Below are positions 17,507-26,089 of a DNA stretch of 64,000 nucleotides, piece after piece (positions within the stretch are counted from its first letter, which is position 1; every line of letters starts with the position of its first letter). The translations under genes and the position numbers were made by a program. The notes under the pieces were generated by a model, which saw only the letters and a program-made list of their open reading frames with translations, was not told the DNA's origin and searched no databases. This DNA comes from Brevundimonas sp. EYE_349 (lineage in GTDB: Bacteria; Pseudomonadota; Alphaproteobacteria; Caulobacterales; Caulobacteraceae): positions 1 through 64,000 of the forward strand of contig NZ_JAHXPB010000006.1 of assembly GCF_023147505.1 (NCBI RefSeq). The letters are read 5' to 3'.

Positions 17507-19090
17507 ATGATCGACCTCGCGGTCGTCGACCTGTCCCGGCTGCAGTTTGCGCTGACGGCCCTTTATCACTTCCTTTTCGTGCCCCTGACGCTGGGGCTGT
17601 CGTTCATGCTGGTCATCATGGAGTCGATCTATGTGATGACTCGCCGGCCCATCTGGCGGACCATCACCCGTTTTTGGGGCGTGCTGTTCGGCATCAACTT
17701 CGTGCTGGGCGTCGCGACCGGCATCACCATGGAGTTCCAGTTCGGCATGAACTGGAGCTATTACAGCCACTATGTCGGCGACATCTTCGGCGCGCCTCTG
17801 GCCATCGAAGGGCTCATGGCCTTCTTCCTGGAGGCGACGTTCGTCGGATTGATGTTCTTCGGCTGGGACAAGCTGAAACCGCACGCGCACCTGTTCGTCA
17901 CCTTCATGGTCGCGCTGGGCACCAACCTGTCGGCCCTGTGGATCCTGATCGCCAACGGCTGGATGCAGAACCCGGTCGGCGCCGCTTTCAATCCCGACAC
18001 CATGCGGATGGAGGTCACGGACTTCATGGCCGTGTTGTTCAACCCGGTGGCCCAGGCCAAGTTCGTTCACACCGTCAGCGCCGGTTATGTCTGCGCCTCG
18101 GTCTTCGTGCTGGGCGTGTCGGCCTTCTATCTGTTGCGCGGTAAGCACGTCGGTTTCGCCAAGCGGTCGATGACGGTGGCTTCGGCCTTCGGTCTGGCGG
18201 CGTCGCTGTCGGTCGTCGTGCTGGGCGACCAGTCCGGCTATGCCCTGACCGATAACCAGAAGATGAAGTTGGCCGCGCTGGAGGCCATGTGGCACACCGA
18301 GCCGGCGCCGGCGGGTCTGACCCTGATCGGCATTCCCTCGATGAAGGACCGCGAGACCCACTTCGGCGTCCACGTGCCGTGGGTCATGGGCTTGATCGCC
18401 ACCCGCACGATCGACAAGCCGGTCGAAGGCATTTTCGAACTGGTCGCCACGGCCGAGGACCGCATCGAATCCGGCGTCGTCGCCTATGATGCGCTGGAGA
18501 AGGTCAAGGCTGACCCGGCCGATCCCGTCGCGCGCGGCGTGTTCGAGACCCATCGCCGCGACCTGGGCTACGGCCTGCTGCTGAAACGCCATGTCGCCGA
18601 TCCGCGCATGGCCTCGCCCGAACTGATCAAGCAGGCGGCGTGGGAGACGGTGCCGAACGTGCCGGCCCTGTTCTGGAGCTTCCGCATCATGGCCGGCGTC
18701 GGAATGTTCATGATCGCCTTGTTCGGGACGGCCTTCGTGCTGTGCACCCTGCGCAAGCATCACACGAAGTGGTTCCTGCGCCTGGCCGTCCTGGCCATTC
18801 CCCTGCCGTGGATCGCCATCGAATTCGGGTGGATTCTGGCCGAGTTCGGTCGCCAGCCCTGGGCGGTGGAAGGCGTGCTGCCCACCTTCCTCGGCGCCTC
18901 GTCGCTAACCGTGCCGCAGCTGTGGGCCACCATCGTCGGCTTCATCCTGCTGTATGGCGCGCTGGCGGTGGTCGAGGTGCGGCTGATGCTGTTCGCCATC
19001 AAGAAGGGGCCGTTCCACGAACAGGAGACGTTCGGCGAGCCCAGCCCCGAAGCGCCGGCCGAGCGCGTTCCCGCGCCCGCCGTGGCCTGA
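17507..19090 (+). CDS. cydA: cytochrome bd ubiquinol oxidase subunit I
   Basis: A 527-residue inner-membrane subunit with about nine helices. The haem ligands are present: H21 in LTALYHF and H188 in FVHTV, with the Met ligand expected in the WSFRIMAGVG segment. The Q-loop region is recognisable (GDQSGY, then NQKMKLAALEAMWHTE), as is the C-terminal block GWILAEFGRQPW. It oxidises ubiquinol and reduces O2 with high affinity. It is first gene of cydABX and the FNR box lies 72 bases upstream of its start. Confidence 0.96.
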   Translation: MIDLAVVDLSRLQFALTALYHFLFVPLTLGLSFMLVIMESIYVMTRRPIWRTITRFWGVLFGINFVLGVATGITMEFQFGMNWSYYSHYVGDIFGAPLAIEGLMAFFLEATFVGLMFFGWDKLKPHAHLFVTFMVALGTNLSALWILIANGWMQNPVGAAFNPDTMRMEVTDFMAVLFNPVAQAKFVHTVSAGYVCASVFVLGVSAFYLLRGKHVGFAKRSMTVASAFGLAASLSVVVLGDQSGYALTDNQKMKLAALEAMWHTEPAPAGLTLIGIPSMKDRETHFGVHVPWVMGLIATRTIDKPVEGIFELVATAEDRIESGVVAYDALEKVKADPADPVARGVFETHRRDLGYGLLLKRHVADPRMASPELIKQAAWETVPNVPALFWSFRIMAGVGMFMIALFGTAFVLCTLRKHHTKWFLRLAVLAIPLPWIAIEFGWILAEFGRQPWAVEGVLPTFLGASSLTVPQLWATIVGFILLYGALAVVEVRLMLFAIKKGPFHEQETFGEPSPEAPAERVPAPAVA

Positions 19091-19114
19091 CCCAAGACCT
19101 TAGGACATCCGACA

Positions 19115-20263
19115 ATGGATCTTCCCCTCGACTTCGCCACGCTCCGCCTGATCTGGTGGGGACTGCTGGGCGTTCTTCTGATCGCCTTCGCCCTGACCGA
19201 CGGCTTCGACCTGGGCGTCGGCGCCCTTCTGCCCTTCGTCGCCAAGACCGACGAGGAGCGGCGCATGGTGATCAACACCGTCGGCGCCACCTGGGAAGGC
19301 AACCAGGTGTGGTTCATCCTGGGCGGCGGCGCCATCTTCGCCGCCTGGCCCTTCGTCTATGCGGTCAGCTTCTCTGGCTTCTACCTGGCCATGTTCCTGG
19401 TGCTGTCCGCGCTGATCCTGCGGCCGGTGTCGTTCAAGTACCGGTCCAAGCGGACATCGCCGCAATGGCGGTCGTTCTGGGACTGGTGCCTGTTCATCGG
19501 CGGCTTCGTTCCGGCCCTGGTGTTCGGGGTCGCGGTGGGCAACGTCCTCTTGGGCGCGCCCTTCCACTTGGATGGCGATCTCCGGTCCTTCTACGACGGC
19601 AGCCTGCTGGGCCTCTTCACGCCCTTCAGCCTGATCGCCGGCCTGTTGTCGGCGGCCATGCTGGTGCTGCACGGCGCGGCCTGGCTGTCGGTCAAGGCCG
19701 AGCAGGGGCCGGTGCTGGACCGCGCCCGCACCTTCGGAACCGTCGCCGGCATCCTGGCCCTGGTGTTGTTCGCGGCGGGCGGTTTGTATGTCGCCTTCGG
19801 CGGTATGGGCTACCGGATCACTGGCGCACTGGACATCAACGGCTTCTCCAACCCGCTGCGCACGACCGTCGAGGCCGCGCCCGGCGCATGGCTGGACAAT
19901 TACGGCCGCTATCCGTGGATGCTGATCGCGCCGGCCCTGGGCTTCCTGGGCGCCGTGATGGGCCTGATCGGGATGTGGCGTCGATCGGCCGGTATGGCGT
20001 TCGGCGGATCGTCACTGTCGGCGGTCGGCATCATCTCCACCGTCGGCCTGTCGATGTTCCCGTTCATCCTGCCCAGTTCGGTCAATCCGCAGTCCAGCCT
20101 GACGGTGTGGAACGCCTCGTCCAGCCACCTGACCCTGTTCATCATGCTGATCGTGACGGTGATCTTCCTGCCGTTGATCCTGATCTACACGACCTGGGTC
20201 TATCGCGTGCTGTGGGGCCGGACCTCGACCGCCGCCCTGAAGACCAACCCGGACCTGTACTGA
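19115..20263 (+). CDS. cydB: cytochrome bd ubiquinol oxidase subunit II
   Basis: A 382-residue multi-helix membrane protein. The family-typical N-terminus is present (RLIWWGLLGVLLIAFALTDGFDLG, then TVGATWEGNQVWFI), as are the later RPVSFKYRSKR loop and the C-terminal TTWVYRVLWG. It is the structural partner of CydA. It starts 24 bases after cydA and is followed 19 bases later by cydX. Confidence 0.96.
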   Translation: MDLPLDFATLRLIWWGLLGVLLIAFALTDGFDLGVGALLPFVAKTDEERRMVINTVGATWEGNQVWFILGGGAIFAAWPFVYAVSFSGFYLAMFLVLSALILRPVSFKYRSKRTSPQWRSFWDWCLFIGGFVPALVFGVAVGNVLLGAPFHLDGDLRSFYDGSLLGLFTPFSLIAGLLSAAMLVLHGAAWLSVKAEQGPVLDRARTFGTVAGILALVLFAAGGLYVAFGGMGYRITGALDINGFSNPLRTTVEAAPGAWLDNYGRYPWMLIAPALGFLGAVMGLIGMWRRSAGMAFGGSSLSAVGIISTVGLSMFPFILPSSVNPQSSLTVWNASSSHLTLFIMLIVTVIFLPLILIYTTWVYRVLWGRTSTAALKTNPDLY

Positions 20264-20282
20264 GCCTTAGGAGCGCACGACC

Positions 20283-20432
20283 ATGTGGTTTTTTTCCTGG
20301 ATCCTGGGGCTTGGCCTGGCGGTCGGCTTCGGCGTGCTGAACGGCCTGTGGCACGAGTTCCACCTTTTCGACGAAGGCGACGCCGGTCTGTCCACGCCTG
20401 ATGCATCGAAAGAGGGCGATGTTCCTCTCTAG
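20283..20432 (+). CDS. cydX: cytochrome bd oxidase small subunit CydX
   Basis: A 49-residue single-helix protein. It begins MWFFSWILGLGLAVGFGVLN, closely matching the start of E. coli CydX (MWYFAWILG), and ends in an acidic cytoplasmic tail. CydX stabilises the haems of CydAB. It lies 19 bases after cydB with AGGAG just upstream. Its last 14 bases overlap the likely start of hemN at 20419. It is short enough to be skipped by length-filtered gene calling. Confidence 0.9.
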   Translation: MWFFSWILGLGLAVGFGVLNGLWHEFHLFDEGDAGLSTPDASKEGDVPL

Positions 20433-21807
20433 TCCCGCCGTCGCATCGCCGGTCGCGTCGACCGCCGATCTGATCGCGCGCTACGACGCCAATGCGCCGC
20501 GCTACACCTCCTATCCGACGGCGGCGCAGTTCACGCCCGCCGTCGGGGCCGAGCAATGGGGCGGCTGGCTGACGCGCGCGCCGCTGGACCAAGCGGTGTC
20601 GCTTTACCTGCACATCCCGTTCTGCAAGCGGCTGTGCTGGTATTGCGGGTGCAACACTCGGGCGGTGAACCGCGAAAGCGTCATCGCCAGCTATGTCGAC
20701 CTGCTGCTGCGCGAAGCCGATCTGGTGCTGGAGCGGATCGGGCGGCCCGTTAGGGTGGGCTCGATCCATCTCGGCGGGGGCACGCCCAATATGCTGGCGC
20801 CCGCTGACCTGGAGCGGCTGTTCTCCGGTCTGGCCGCCCGGTTCGATCTGGGCGACTGTTTCGAGATCGCCGCCGAACTGGACCCCGAAGTGCTGACGCC
20901 GGAATGGGTCGAGGCGGCGGGGCGGATCGGCCTGACCCGCGCCAGTCTGGGGGTGCAGGACCTGTCGCCGGATGTGCAGGCGGCGGTCAACCGGCCCGAA
21001 CGGTTCGAGACCATCCGCTGGGCGGCCCAGGCCTTGCGCGCTCAGGGCCTCGTTTCGCTGAACCTGGACCTGATGTACGGCCTGCCGCGCCAGACGGCGG
21101 AACACGTCGTGACAACCCTGGGGGTGGTCACGACCCTGCGGCCAGAGCGGATCGCCCTGTTCGGCTATGCCCATGTGCCGTGGATGAAGCCGCATCAGAA
21201 GCTGATCAAGGACGCCGAGCTGCCCGACGCGCCCTTGCGTTTCCTGCAGAGCCAGGCGGCCGCGCGCTATCTGGCCGGCAAGGGCTGGACGCCGATCGGC
21301 CTGGATCATTTCGCCCTGCCGCACGACGGGCTGGCGGCGGCGCAACGCAGCGGCCAGCTGCGTCGCAACTTCCAGGGCTACACCACCGACCAGGCGCCCG
21401 TTCTGATCGGACTGGGCGTCTCGTCGATCAGCCGCACGCCGGACGGCTATGTCCAGAACCTGTCGCTGGAGCGGGAGTGGCGGGCCGCCGTCTCCGCAGG
21501 CCGTCTTGCGGCGGCGCGGGGCGTGGCGCTGAGCGCGCAGGACGTGTTCGTGGGCGCGATTATCGAGCGGTTGATGTGCGACTTCGCTGTCGATGTAGCC
21601 GAGGTCGCCGCGCGCCATGACCGCCCCGTCGCAAGCGTCGCGGGCGCCTGGACCATCCTGGAACGGTTCGCCGAGGACGAGCTGATCGAGATCGACGGCC
21701 AGCGATTGAGTGTCACGGCGCTTGGCCGTCCGTTCGTTCGCGCCGTGTGCGCCGCCTTCGACCCGGCCGCCGTCGCGATCGCCAACCGTCATGCGCGGGT
21801 GGTCTGA
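20419..21807 (+). CDS. hemN: oxygen-independent coproporphyrinogen III oxidase
   Basis: A radical-SAM enzyme of 462 residues that makes protoporphyrinogen without O2. The cluster motif is PFCKRLCWYCGC (C69, C73, C76, C78 from this start), followed by the glycine-rich LGGGTPN and a HemN C-terminal domain. The ATG at 20419 has AGAGGG nearby; an alternative ATG at 20401 adds six residues and lacks a ribosome-binding site. Either start overlaps cydX, so it is probably part of the cydABX transcript and under FNR. An oxygen-using HemF is encoded at 50534-51415. Confidence 0.92.
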   Translation: MFLSSPAVASPVASTADLIARYDANAPRYTSYPTAAQFTPAVGAEQWGGWLTRAPLDQAVSLYLHIPFCKRLCWYCGCNTRAVNRESVIASYVDLLLREADLVLERIGRPVRVGSIHLGGGTPNMLAPADLERLFSGLAARFDLGDCFEIAAELDPEVLTPEWVEAAGRIGLTRASLGVQDLSPDVQAAVNRPERFETIRWAAQALRAQGLVSLNLDLMYGLPRQTAEHVVTTLGVVTTLRPERIALFGYAHVPWMKPHQKLIKDAELPDAPLRFLQSQAAARYLAGKGWTPIGLDHFALPHDGLAAAQRSGQLRRNFQGYTTDQAPVLIGLGVSSISRTPDGYVQNLSLEREWRAAVSAGRLAAARGVALSAQDVFVGAIIERLMCDFAVDVAEVAARHDRPVASVAGAWTILERFAEDELIEIDGQRLSVTALGRPFVRAVCAAFDPAAVAIANRHARVV

Positions 21808-21979
21808 CGCTCGGATCGGAGCGGGTGGGGCGCGCTTTCGGCGCGCATCGTGCGCGCGGCTGGGGATTTCGTCGTAATCAGAGGCAAAAACCGCCTTTCG
21901 CGCTGGTCCGGGTGGTCGCAGGCGCGCTAATCGCTTGGCAGGCCATTCATAGGCCCACACCCCGAACGACGAGCCAGTC

Positions 21980-23188
21980 ATGTCCGAAGAATTCTACCGC
22001 ATGAAGCGGTTGCCGCCCTATGTCATCGCCGAGACCAATGCGATGCGAGCGGCCGCACGCGCAGCGGGCGAGGATGTGATCGACCTGGGCATGGGCAACC
22101 CGGATCTGCCGCCGCCTCAGCACGTCATCGACAAGCTGATCGAAGTCGCCAGGAAGCCCGACGCCCACGGCTATTCGCAGTCCAAGGGCATTCCCGGTCT
22201 GCGTCGCGCCCAGGCCAACTATTACGGCCGCCGCTTCGGAGTCGACGTCGACCCCGAGAGCGAGGTCATCGTCACCATGGGCTCCAAGGAAGGTCTGGCC
22301 AGCCTGGCCACCGCCATCACCGAGCCGGGCGACGTGATCCTGGCGCCCAATCCGTCCTATCCGATCCACACCTTCGGCTTCATCATCGCCGGAGCCGCGA
22401 TCCGCAGCGTGCCGACGACGCCGGACGAGAAATATTTCGAGGCGCTGGAGCGGGCCATGGCCTTCACCGTGCCCCGGCCCAAGATCCTGGTGATGAACTA
22501 CCCGTCGAACCCGACGGCCGAGACGGTCGATCTGGCCTTCTATGAGCGGGTCGTGGACTTCGCCAAGGCCAACGACCTGTGGATCATCAGCGACCTGGCC
22601 TATTCGGAGCTGTATTACGACGGCAAGCCGACGGTCTCGATCCTGCAGGTCCCGGGCGCCAAGGACGTGGCGATCGAGTTCACCTCCCTGTCCAAGACCT
22701 ACAGCATGGCGGGCTGGCGCATCGGCTTCGCGGTCGGCAACAAGAAGCTGATCGCGGCCATGTCGCGGGTGAAGTCGTATCTGGACTATGGCGCCTTCAC
22801 GCCCATCCAGGCGGCGGCCTGCGCGGCGCTGAACGGGCCGCAGGACATCGTCGAGCAGAACCGCCAGCTTTATCACCGCCGTCGCGACGTGTTGATCGAC
22901 AGTTTCGGCCGTGCGGGCTGGGACATTCCCAAGCCCGCCGCCTCCATGTTCGCCTGGGCGCCGCTGCCGCCGGCGCTGAAGCATCTGGGCAGCCTGGAGT
23001 TTTCCAAGCAACTGCTGACCCACGCCAAGGTCGCGGTGGCGGCGGGCGTCGGCTATGGCGAGAATGGCGAGGGCTTCGTGCGCATCGCCATGGTCGAGAA
23101 CGAGCAGCGCATCCGGCAGGCGGCGCGCAACGTGAAGGCCTATCTGAAATCGCAGGGCGTCAATGTGCCGCCCAGCCGGGAAGACTGA
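21980..23188 (+). CDS. alaC: PLP aminotransferase, AlaC-type (glutamate-pyruvate / aspartate family)
   Basis: A 402-residue class I aminotransferase. The N-terminal RLPPYVI and DLGMGNPDLPPP motifs, the NYPSNPTA loop and the PLP lysine K239 in SLSKTYSMAGWR place it with AlaC-like enzymes that transaminate pyruvate with glutamate. LL-diaminopimelate aminotransferase is the closest alternative. It is preceded by 172 bases with no feature I can name and followed six bases later by a DUF808 gene. Confidence 0.8.
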   Translation: MSEEFYRMKRLPPYVIAETNAMRAAARAAGEDVIDLGMGNPDLPPPQHVIDKLIEVARKPDAHGYSQSKGIPGLRRAQANYYGRRFGVDVDPESEVIVTMGSKEGLASLATAITEPGDVILAPNPSYPIHTFGFIIAGAAIRSVPTTPDEKYFEALERAMAFTVPRPKILVMNYPSNPTAETVDLAFYERVVDFAKANDLWIISDLAYSELYYDGKPTVSILQVPGAKDVAIEFTSLSKTYSMAGWRIGFAVGNKKLIAAMSRVKSYLDYGAFTPIQAAACAALNGPQDIVEQNRQLYHRRRDVLIDSFGRAGWDIPKPAASMFAWAPLPPALKHLGSLEFSKQLLTHAKVAVAAGVGYGENGEGFVRIAMVENEQRIRQAARNVKAYLKSQGVNVPPSRED

Positions 23189-23194
23189 TCAACC

Positions 23195-24139
23195 ATGCCC
23201 TCAGGACTGATCGCGCTGCTGGACGATGTCGCCGGCATCGCCAAACTGGCCGCCGCCTCGCTGGACGATGTCGGTGCGGCCGCCGGCAAGGCCTCGACCA
23301 AGGCGGCGGGGGTGGTGGTGGACGATGCGGCGGTGACGCCGCGCTATGTCACCGGCCTGTCGCCCAGCCGCGAACTGCCGATCATCGGCAAGATCGCCCT
23401 GGGGTCGTTCCGCAACAAGCTGATCCTCATCCTGCCGGCGGCCCTGCTGCTCAGCGCCTTCGCGCCCTGGGCCATCACGCCCATCCTGATGTGCGGCGGA
23501 ACCTACCTGTGTTTCGAGGGCGCCGAGAAGTTGCTGGAGGCCATGGGGCATGGCGGCCATGACGAGGCGGCGGTCCAGACGGGCGACGCCGCCGCGCTGG
23601 AGAAGACCACCGTCTCGGGCGCGGTGCGGACCGATCTGATCCTGTCGGCCGAGATAATGGCCATCGCCTTGGCCGACGTGGCCGCCCAGCCGATCCTGAC
23701 CCAGGCGGCCGTGCTGGTGGTGGTCGGGGTGGCCATGACCATCGTCGTCTATGGCGCGGTCGGCCTGATCGTGAAGATGGATGACATCGGCCTGGTCCTG
23801 GCGCGCCGCGACAACGGCGGGGTGCGCGGCCTGGGCCGAGGTCTGGTCAAGGGGATGCCGGTGGTGATGAGCGCCCTGTCCGTGATCGGCACGGCGGCCA
23901 TGCTTTGGGTCGGCGGCGGCATCCTGGTCCACGGTTCCCATACGCTGGGCCTGCACTGGCCCGCCGCGCCGCTGGAACATCTGTCGCACGCGGTCGCGGC
24001 GGCGACAGGACCGCTGGGGCCGGTGACGGGGTGGCTGACGACGGCTGTCGCGTCGTCGGTGGTCGGTCTGATCGTCGGCGGTCTGGTCGTGCTGATCGTC
24101 CATCAGATCGCTCGCCTGCGCGGCAAGGAATCGCATTAG
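23195..24139 (+). CDS. DUF808 family inner-membrane protein (YedI-like)
   Basis: A 314-residue protein with the family opening MPSGLIALLDDVAGIAKLAAASLDDV, cut here to the first motif, followed by hydrophobic segments at about 75-105, 150-190, 215-240 and 275-300. The SPSRELPIIGKIALGSFRNK motif is typical. The function of DUF808/YedI is not established. It starts six bases after the aminotransferase gene, so the two are probably co-transcribed. Confidence 0.85.
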   Translation: MPSGLIALLDDVAGIAKLAAASLDDVGAAAGKASTKAAGVVVDDAAVTPRYVTGLSPSRELPIIGKIALGSFRNKLILILPAALLLSAFAPWAITPILMCGGTYLCFEGAEKLLEAMGHGGHDEAAVQTGDAAALEKTTVSGAVRTDLILSAEIMAIALADVAAQPILTQAAVLVVVGVAMTIVVYGAVGLIVKMDDIGLVLARRDNGGVRGLGRGLVKGMPVVMSALSVIGTAAMLWVGGGILVHGSHTLGLHWPAAPLEHLSHAVAAATGPLGPVTGWLTTAVASSVVGLIVGGLVVLIVHQIARLRGKESH

Positions 24140-24224
24140 GGCCGAGCCTGTCCCTCGGCGCCTGTCATGCAGATGCAATCCGCAGCCGTTAGAGGCCGCC
24201 TGCCTGTCTTTGGAGTGTCCTGCC

Positions 24225-25952
24225 ATGTCGTCGATCAAGCCCTGGGCCCGGTCCCTGTCGCGCAAGGCCGCCCTGGCCGTGCTGGCCGCTCTGTCGATGA
24301 CGGGCGTCGCCAACGCACAGGTCGCCGCGCCTAATCGCCCCGCGCCCCAGGCGTCAGCGGCGGCCCTGACGCCGCCCAAGCTGATCGTGACCATCGTAGT
24401 CGATCAGTTCAGCGCCAATCTGTTCAACCAGTACCGCAGCCGCTACGCGGGCGGTCTGCGCCGCATGGCCGATCAGGGTCTGGTGTCCACCAACGGCTAT
24501 CAGACCCACGGCCTGACCGAGACCTGCCCCGGCCACTCGACCGTTCTGACGGGGATGCATCCGACCGAGACGGGCATCCCGGCCAACGACTGGATCGACA
24601 CGAAGACAGGCAAGGAAATTTATTGCCTGGCCGCGCCGCAGAACCATCTGGCGCATGGGCGTGACGACACCGACAACGGCCCGGTTGGGCCTGACCAACT
24701 GGGCGTCACCACCGTCGGCGACTGGCTGAAGGCCGTCAGCCCGGACAGCAAGGTCATGGCCGTGTCGGGCAAGGATCGCGGCGCCATCAATCTGGCGGGG
24801 CATCAGGGCCAGGCCTTCTGGTTCACCGACGGGTTTGGCCTGACCACCTATGTCGAGCCGGGCCAGACGGCCGAGGCGAAGCTGGCGCCGGTGGCGGCCT
24901 TCAACACCGGCTTCAAGGCCTGGATGGCGGCGAACCCGGTGACCTGGGACTATCAGCGCGAAGAATGCCGTGCGCTGGCGGGCGACTGGACCATTCGCGG
25001 CCAGACCTTCCATTCGGTCCTGCCGCCTGCGGGTCTGAAGTTCGACACCTCGCCCCTGCTGGACGAACAGACGCTGAAGGCGGCTGAATATCTGCTGGAC
25101 AGCCAGCGTCTGGGGCAGGGGGGCACGACCGACATGCTGGGCGTCAGCCTGTCCGCCACCGACCGCATCGGCCATATGTACGGCACCCAAGGGCCGGAGA
25201 TGTGCGAACAGATGTATCGTCTGGATGCGGCGCTGGGCGCCTTCCTCGACAAGCTGTCTCAGGTTCCGGGCGGCGCGCTGGTGGTCCTGACGGCGGATCA
25301 CGGCGGGTCGGACTTTGTCGAACGCCTGCATCAGCACGGCTATCCCCAGGCGCACCGCGTCGATCTGGCGCCGATCGCGGCGATCAACGACAGCCTGCGC
25401 CAGCGCTTCAACCTGGCCGACAATCCGTTGCAGATGGGCGGCAGCGGCCTGATGGTGGCGGACAAGCAACTGCGTTCCTTGCCCGACCCGCTGCGGACCC
25501 GGGTGGCCGAGGCCGCTGTCGAGATGCTGCGCGCCGTGCCGGACGTCGCCTTCGTGGAGACGCGCGACCGTCTGCTGGCCGATCCGCTGCCTGACAGCCG
25601 CCAGCCCGAGATGATGACGGTGCGCGAACGGATGCGCCTGTCGACCCTGGCTGAGCGTTCGCCCGACATCATGATCGCCTTCGCGCAGGTGGCGAACCTG
25701 GGGGGGCGCGTCGGCGGCACCCTGGCCGGACACGGCACCCCGTGGGAATATGACCGCCGCGTGCCGATCATCTTCTGGTGGCCGGGCGCGCATGGCGAGG
25801 AGCGGTTCGTGCCGATCCGCACCATCGACATCGCCCCGACCCTGGCCCACGTCATGGGCGTGCCCGCGCCCAAGGTCGAAGGGCGTTGTATGGATCTGAA
25901 CGGGTTCGCCGTTTCGGACTGCCCGGCGACGGATACGACCCCGGCCCGATAA
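24225..25952 (+). CDS. secreted alkaline phosphatase, PafA-like
   Basis: A 575-residue exported phosphomonoesterase of the alkaline phosphatase superfamily. A Sec signal ends near NAQVAAP (residue 32). Metal and nucleophile residues are visible: D60 in VVDQF, the likely nucleophile T100 in TETCPGHST, and LTADHGGSD. The SGKDRGA motif carries the Lys and Arg that mark the phosphate-irrepressible PafA type rather than phosphodiesterases. I chose the ATG at 24225 because GGAG sits nine bases upstream; a TTG 15 bases earlier is also in frame. Confidence 0.82.
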   Translation: MSSIKPWARSLSRKAALAVLAALSMTGVANAQVAAPNRPAPQASAAALTPPKLIVTIVVDQFSANLFNQYRSRYAGGLRRMADQGLVSTNGYQTHGLTETCPGHSTVLTGMHPTETGIPANDWIDTKTGKEIYCLAAPQNHLAHGRDDTDNGPVGPDQLGVTTVGDWLKAVSPDSKVMAVSGKDRGAINLAGHQGQAFWFTDGFGLTTYVEPGQTAEAKLAPVAAFNTGFKAWMAANPVTWDYQREECRALAGDWTIRGQTFHSVLPPAGLKFDTSPLLDEQTLKAAEYLLDSQRLGQGGTTDMLGVSLSATDRIGHMYGTQGPEMCEQMYRLDAALGAFLDKLSQVPGGALVVLTADHGGSDFVERLHQHGYPQAHRVDLAPIAAINDSLRQRFNLADNPLQMGGSGLMVADKQLRSLPDPLRTRVAEAAVEMLRAVPDVAFVETRDRLLADPLPDSRQPEMMTVRERMRLSTLAERSPDIMIAFAQVANLGGRVGGTLAGHGTPWEYDRRVPIIFWWPGAHGEERFVPIRTIDIAPTLAHVMGVPAPKVEGRCMDLNGFAVSDCPATDTTPAR

Positions 25953-25984
25953 ACTCCTGTTTCGGGGTCATAAACTCATGTTTC
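25949..25984. promoter_or_regulatory. two tandem ATAAACTC(C/A)TGTTTC repeats upstream of pyk
   Basis: ATAAACTCCTGTTTC at 25949-25963 recurs as ATAAACTCATGTTTC at 25970-25984. The offset is 21 bases, two helical turns. Each copy is a small palindrome (AAAC-N4-GTTT). They begin at the stop of the phosphatase gene, 106 bases before pyk. This is a candidate double operator for an unknown regulator. Confidence 0.4.
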
Positions 25985-26089
25985 CCGGCGGGCTGGCGGC
26001 CTTACTCTAAGGAAGTTTCAAAGGCAAAAGGGGCGAAATCGCCCATGTCGTCCGCAAGGGTGACATTCGAGAGCTGACAGGAAACATCC

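Noticed and set aside
20200..21981. A 593-residue minus-strand frame over cydX and hemN
   Set aside because: Shadow frame opposite confirmed genes; no motif and no ribosome-binding site.
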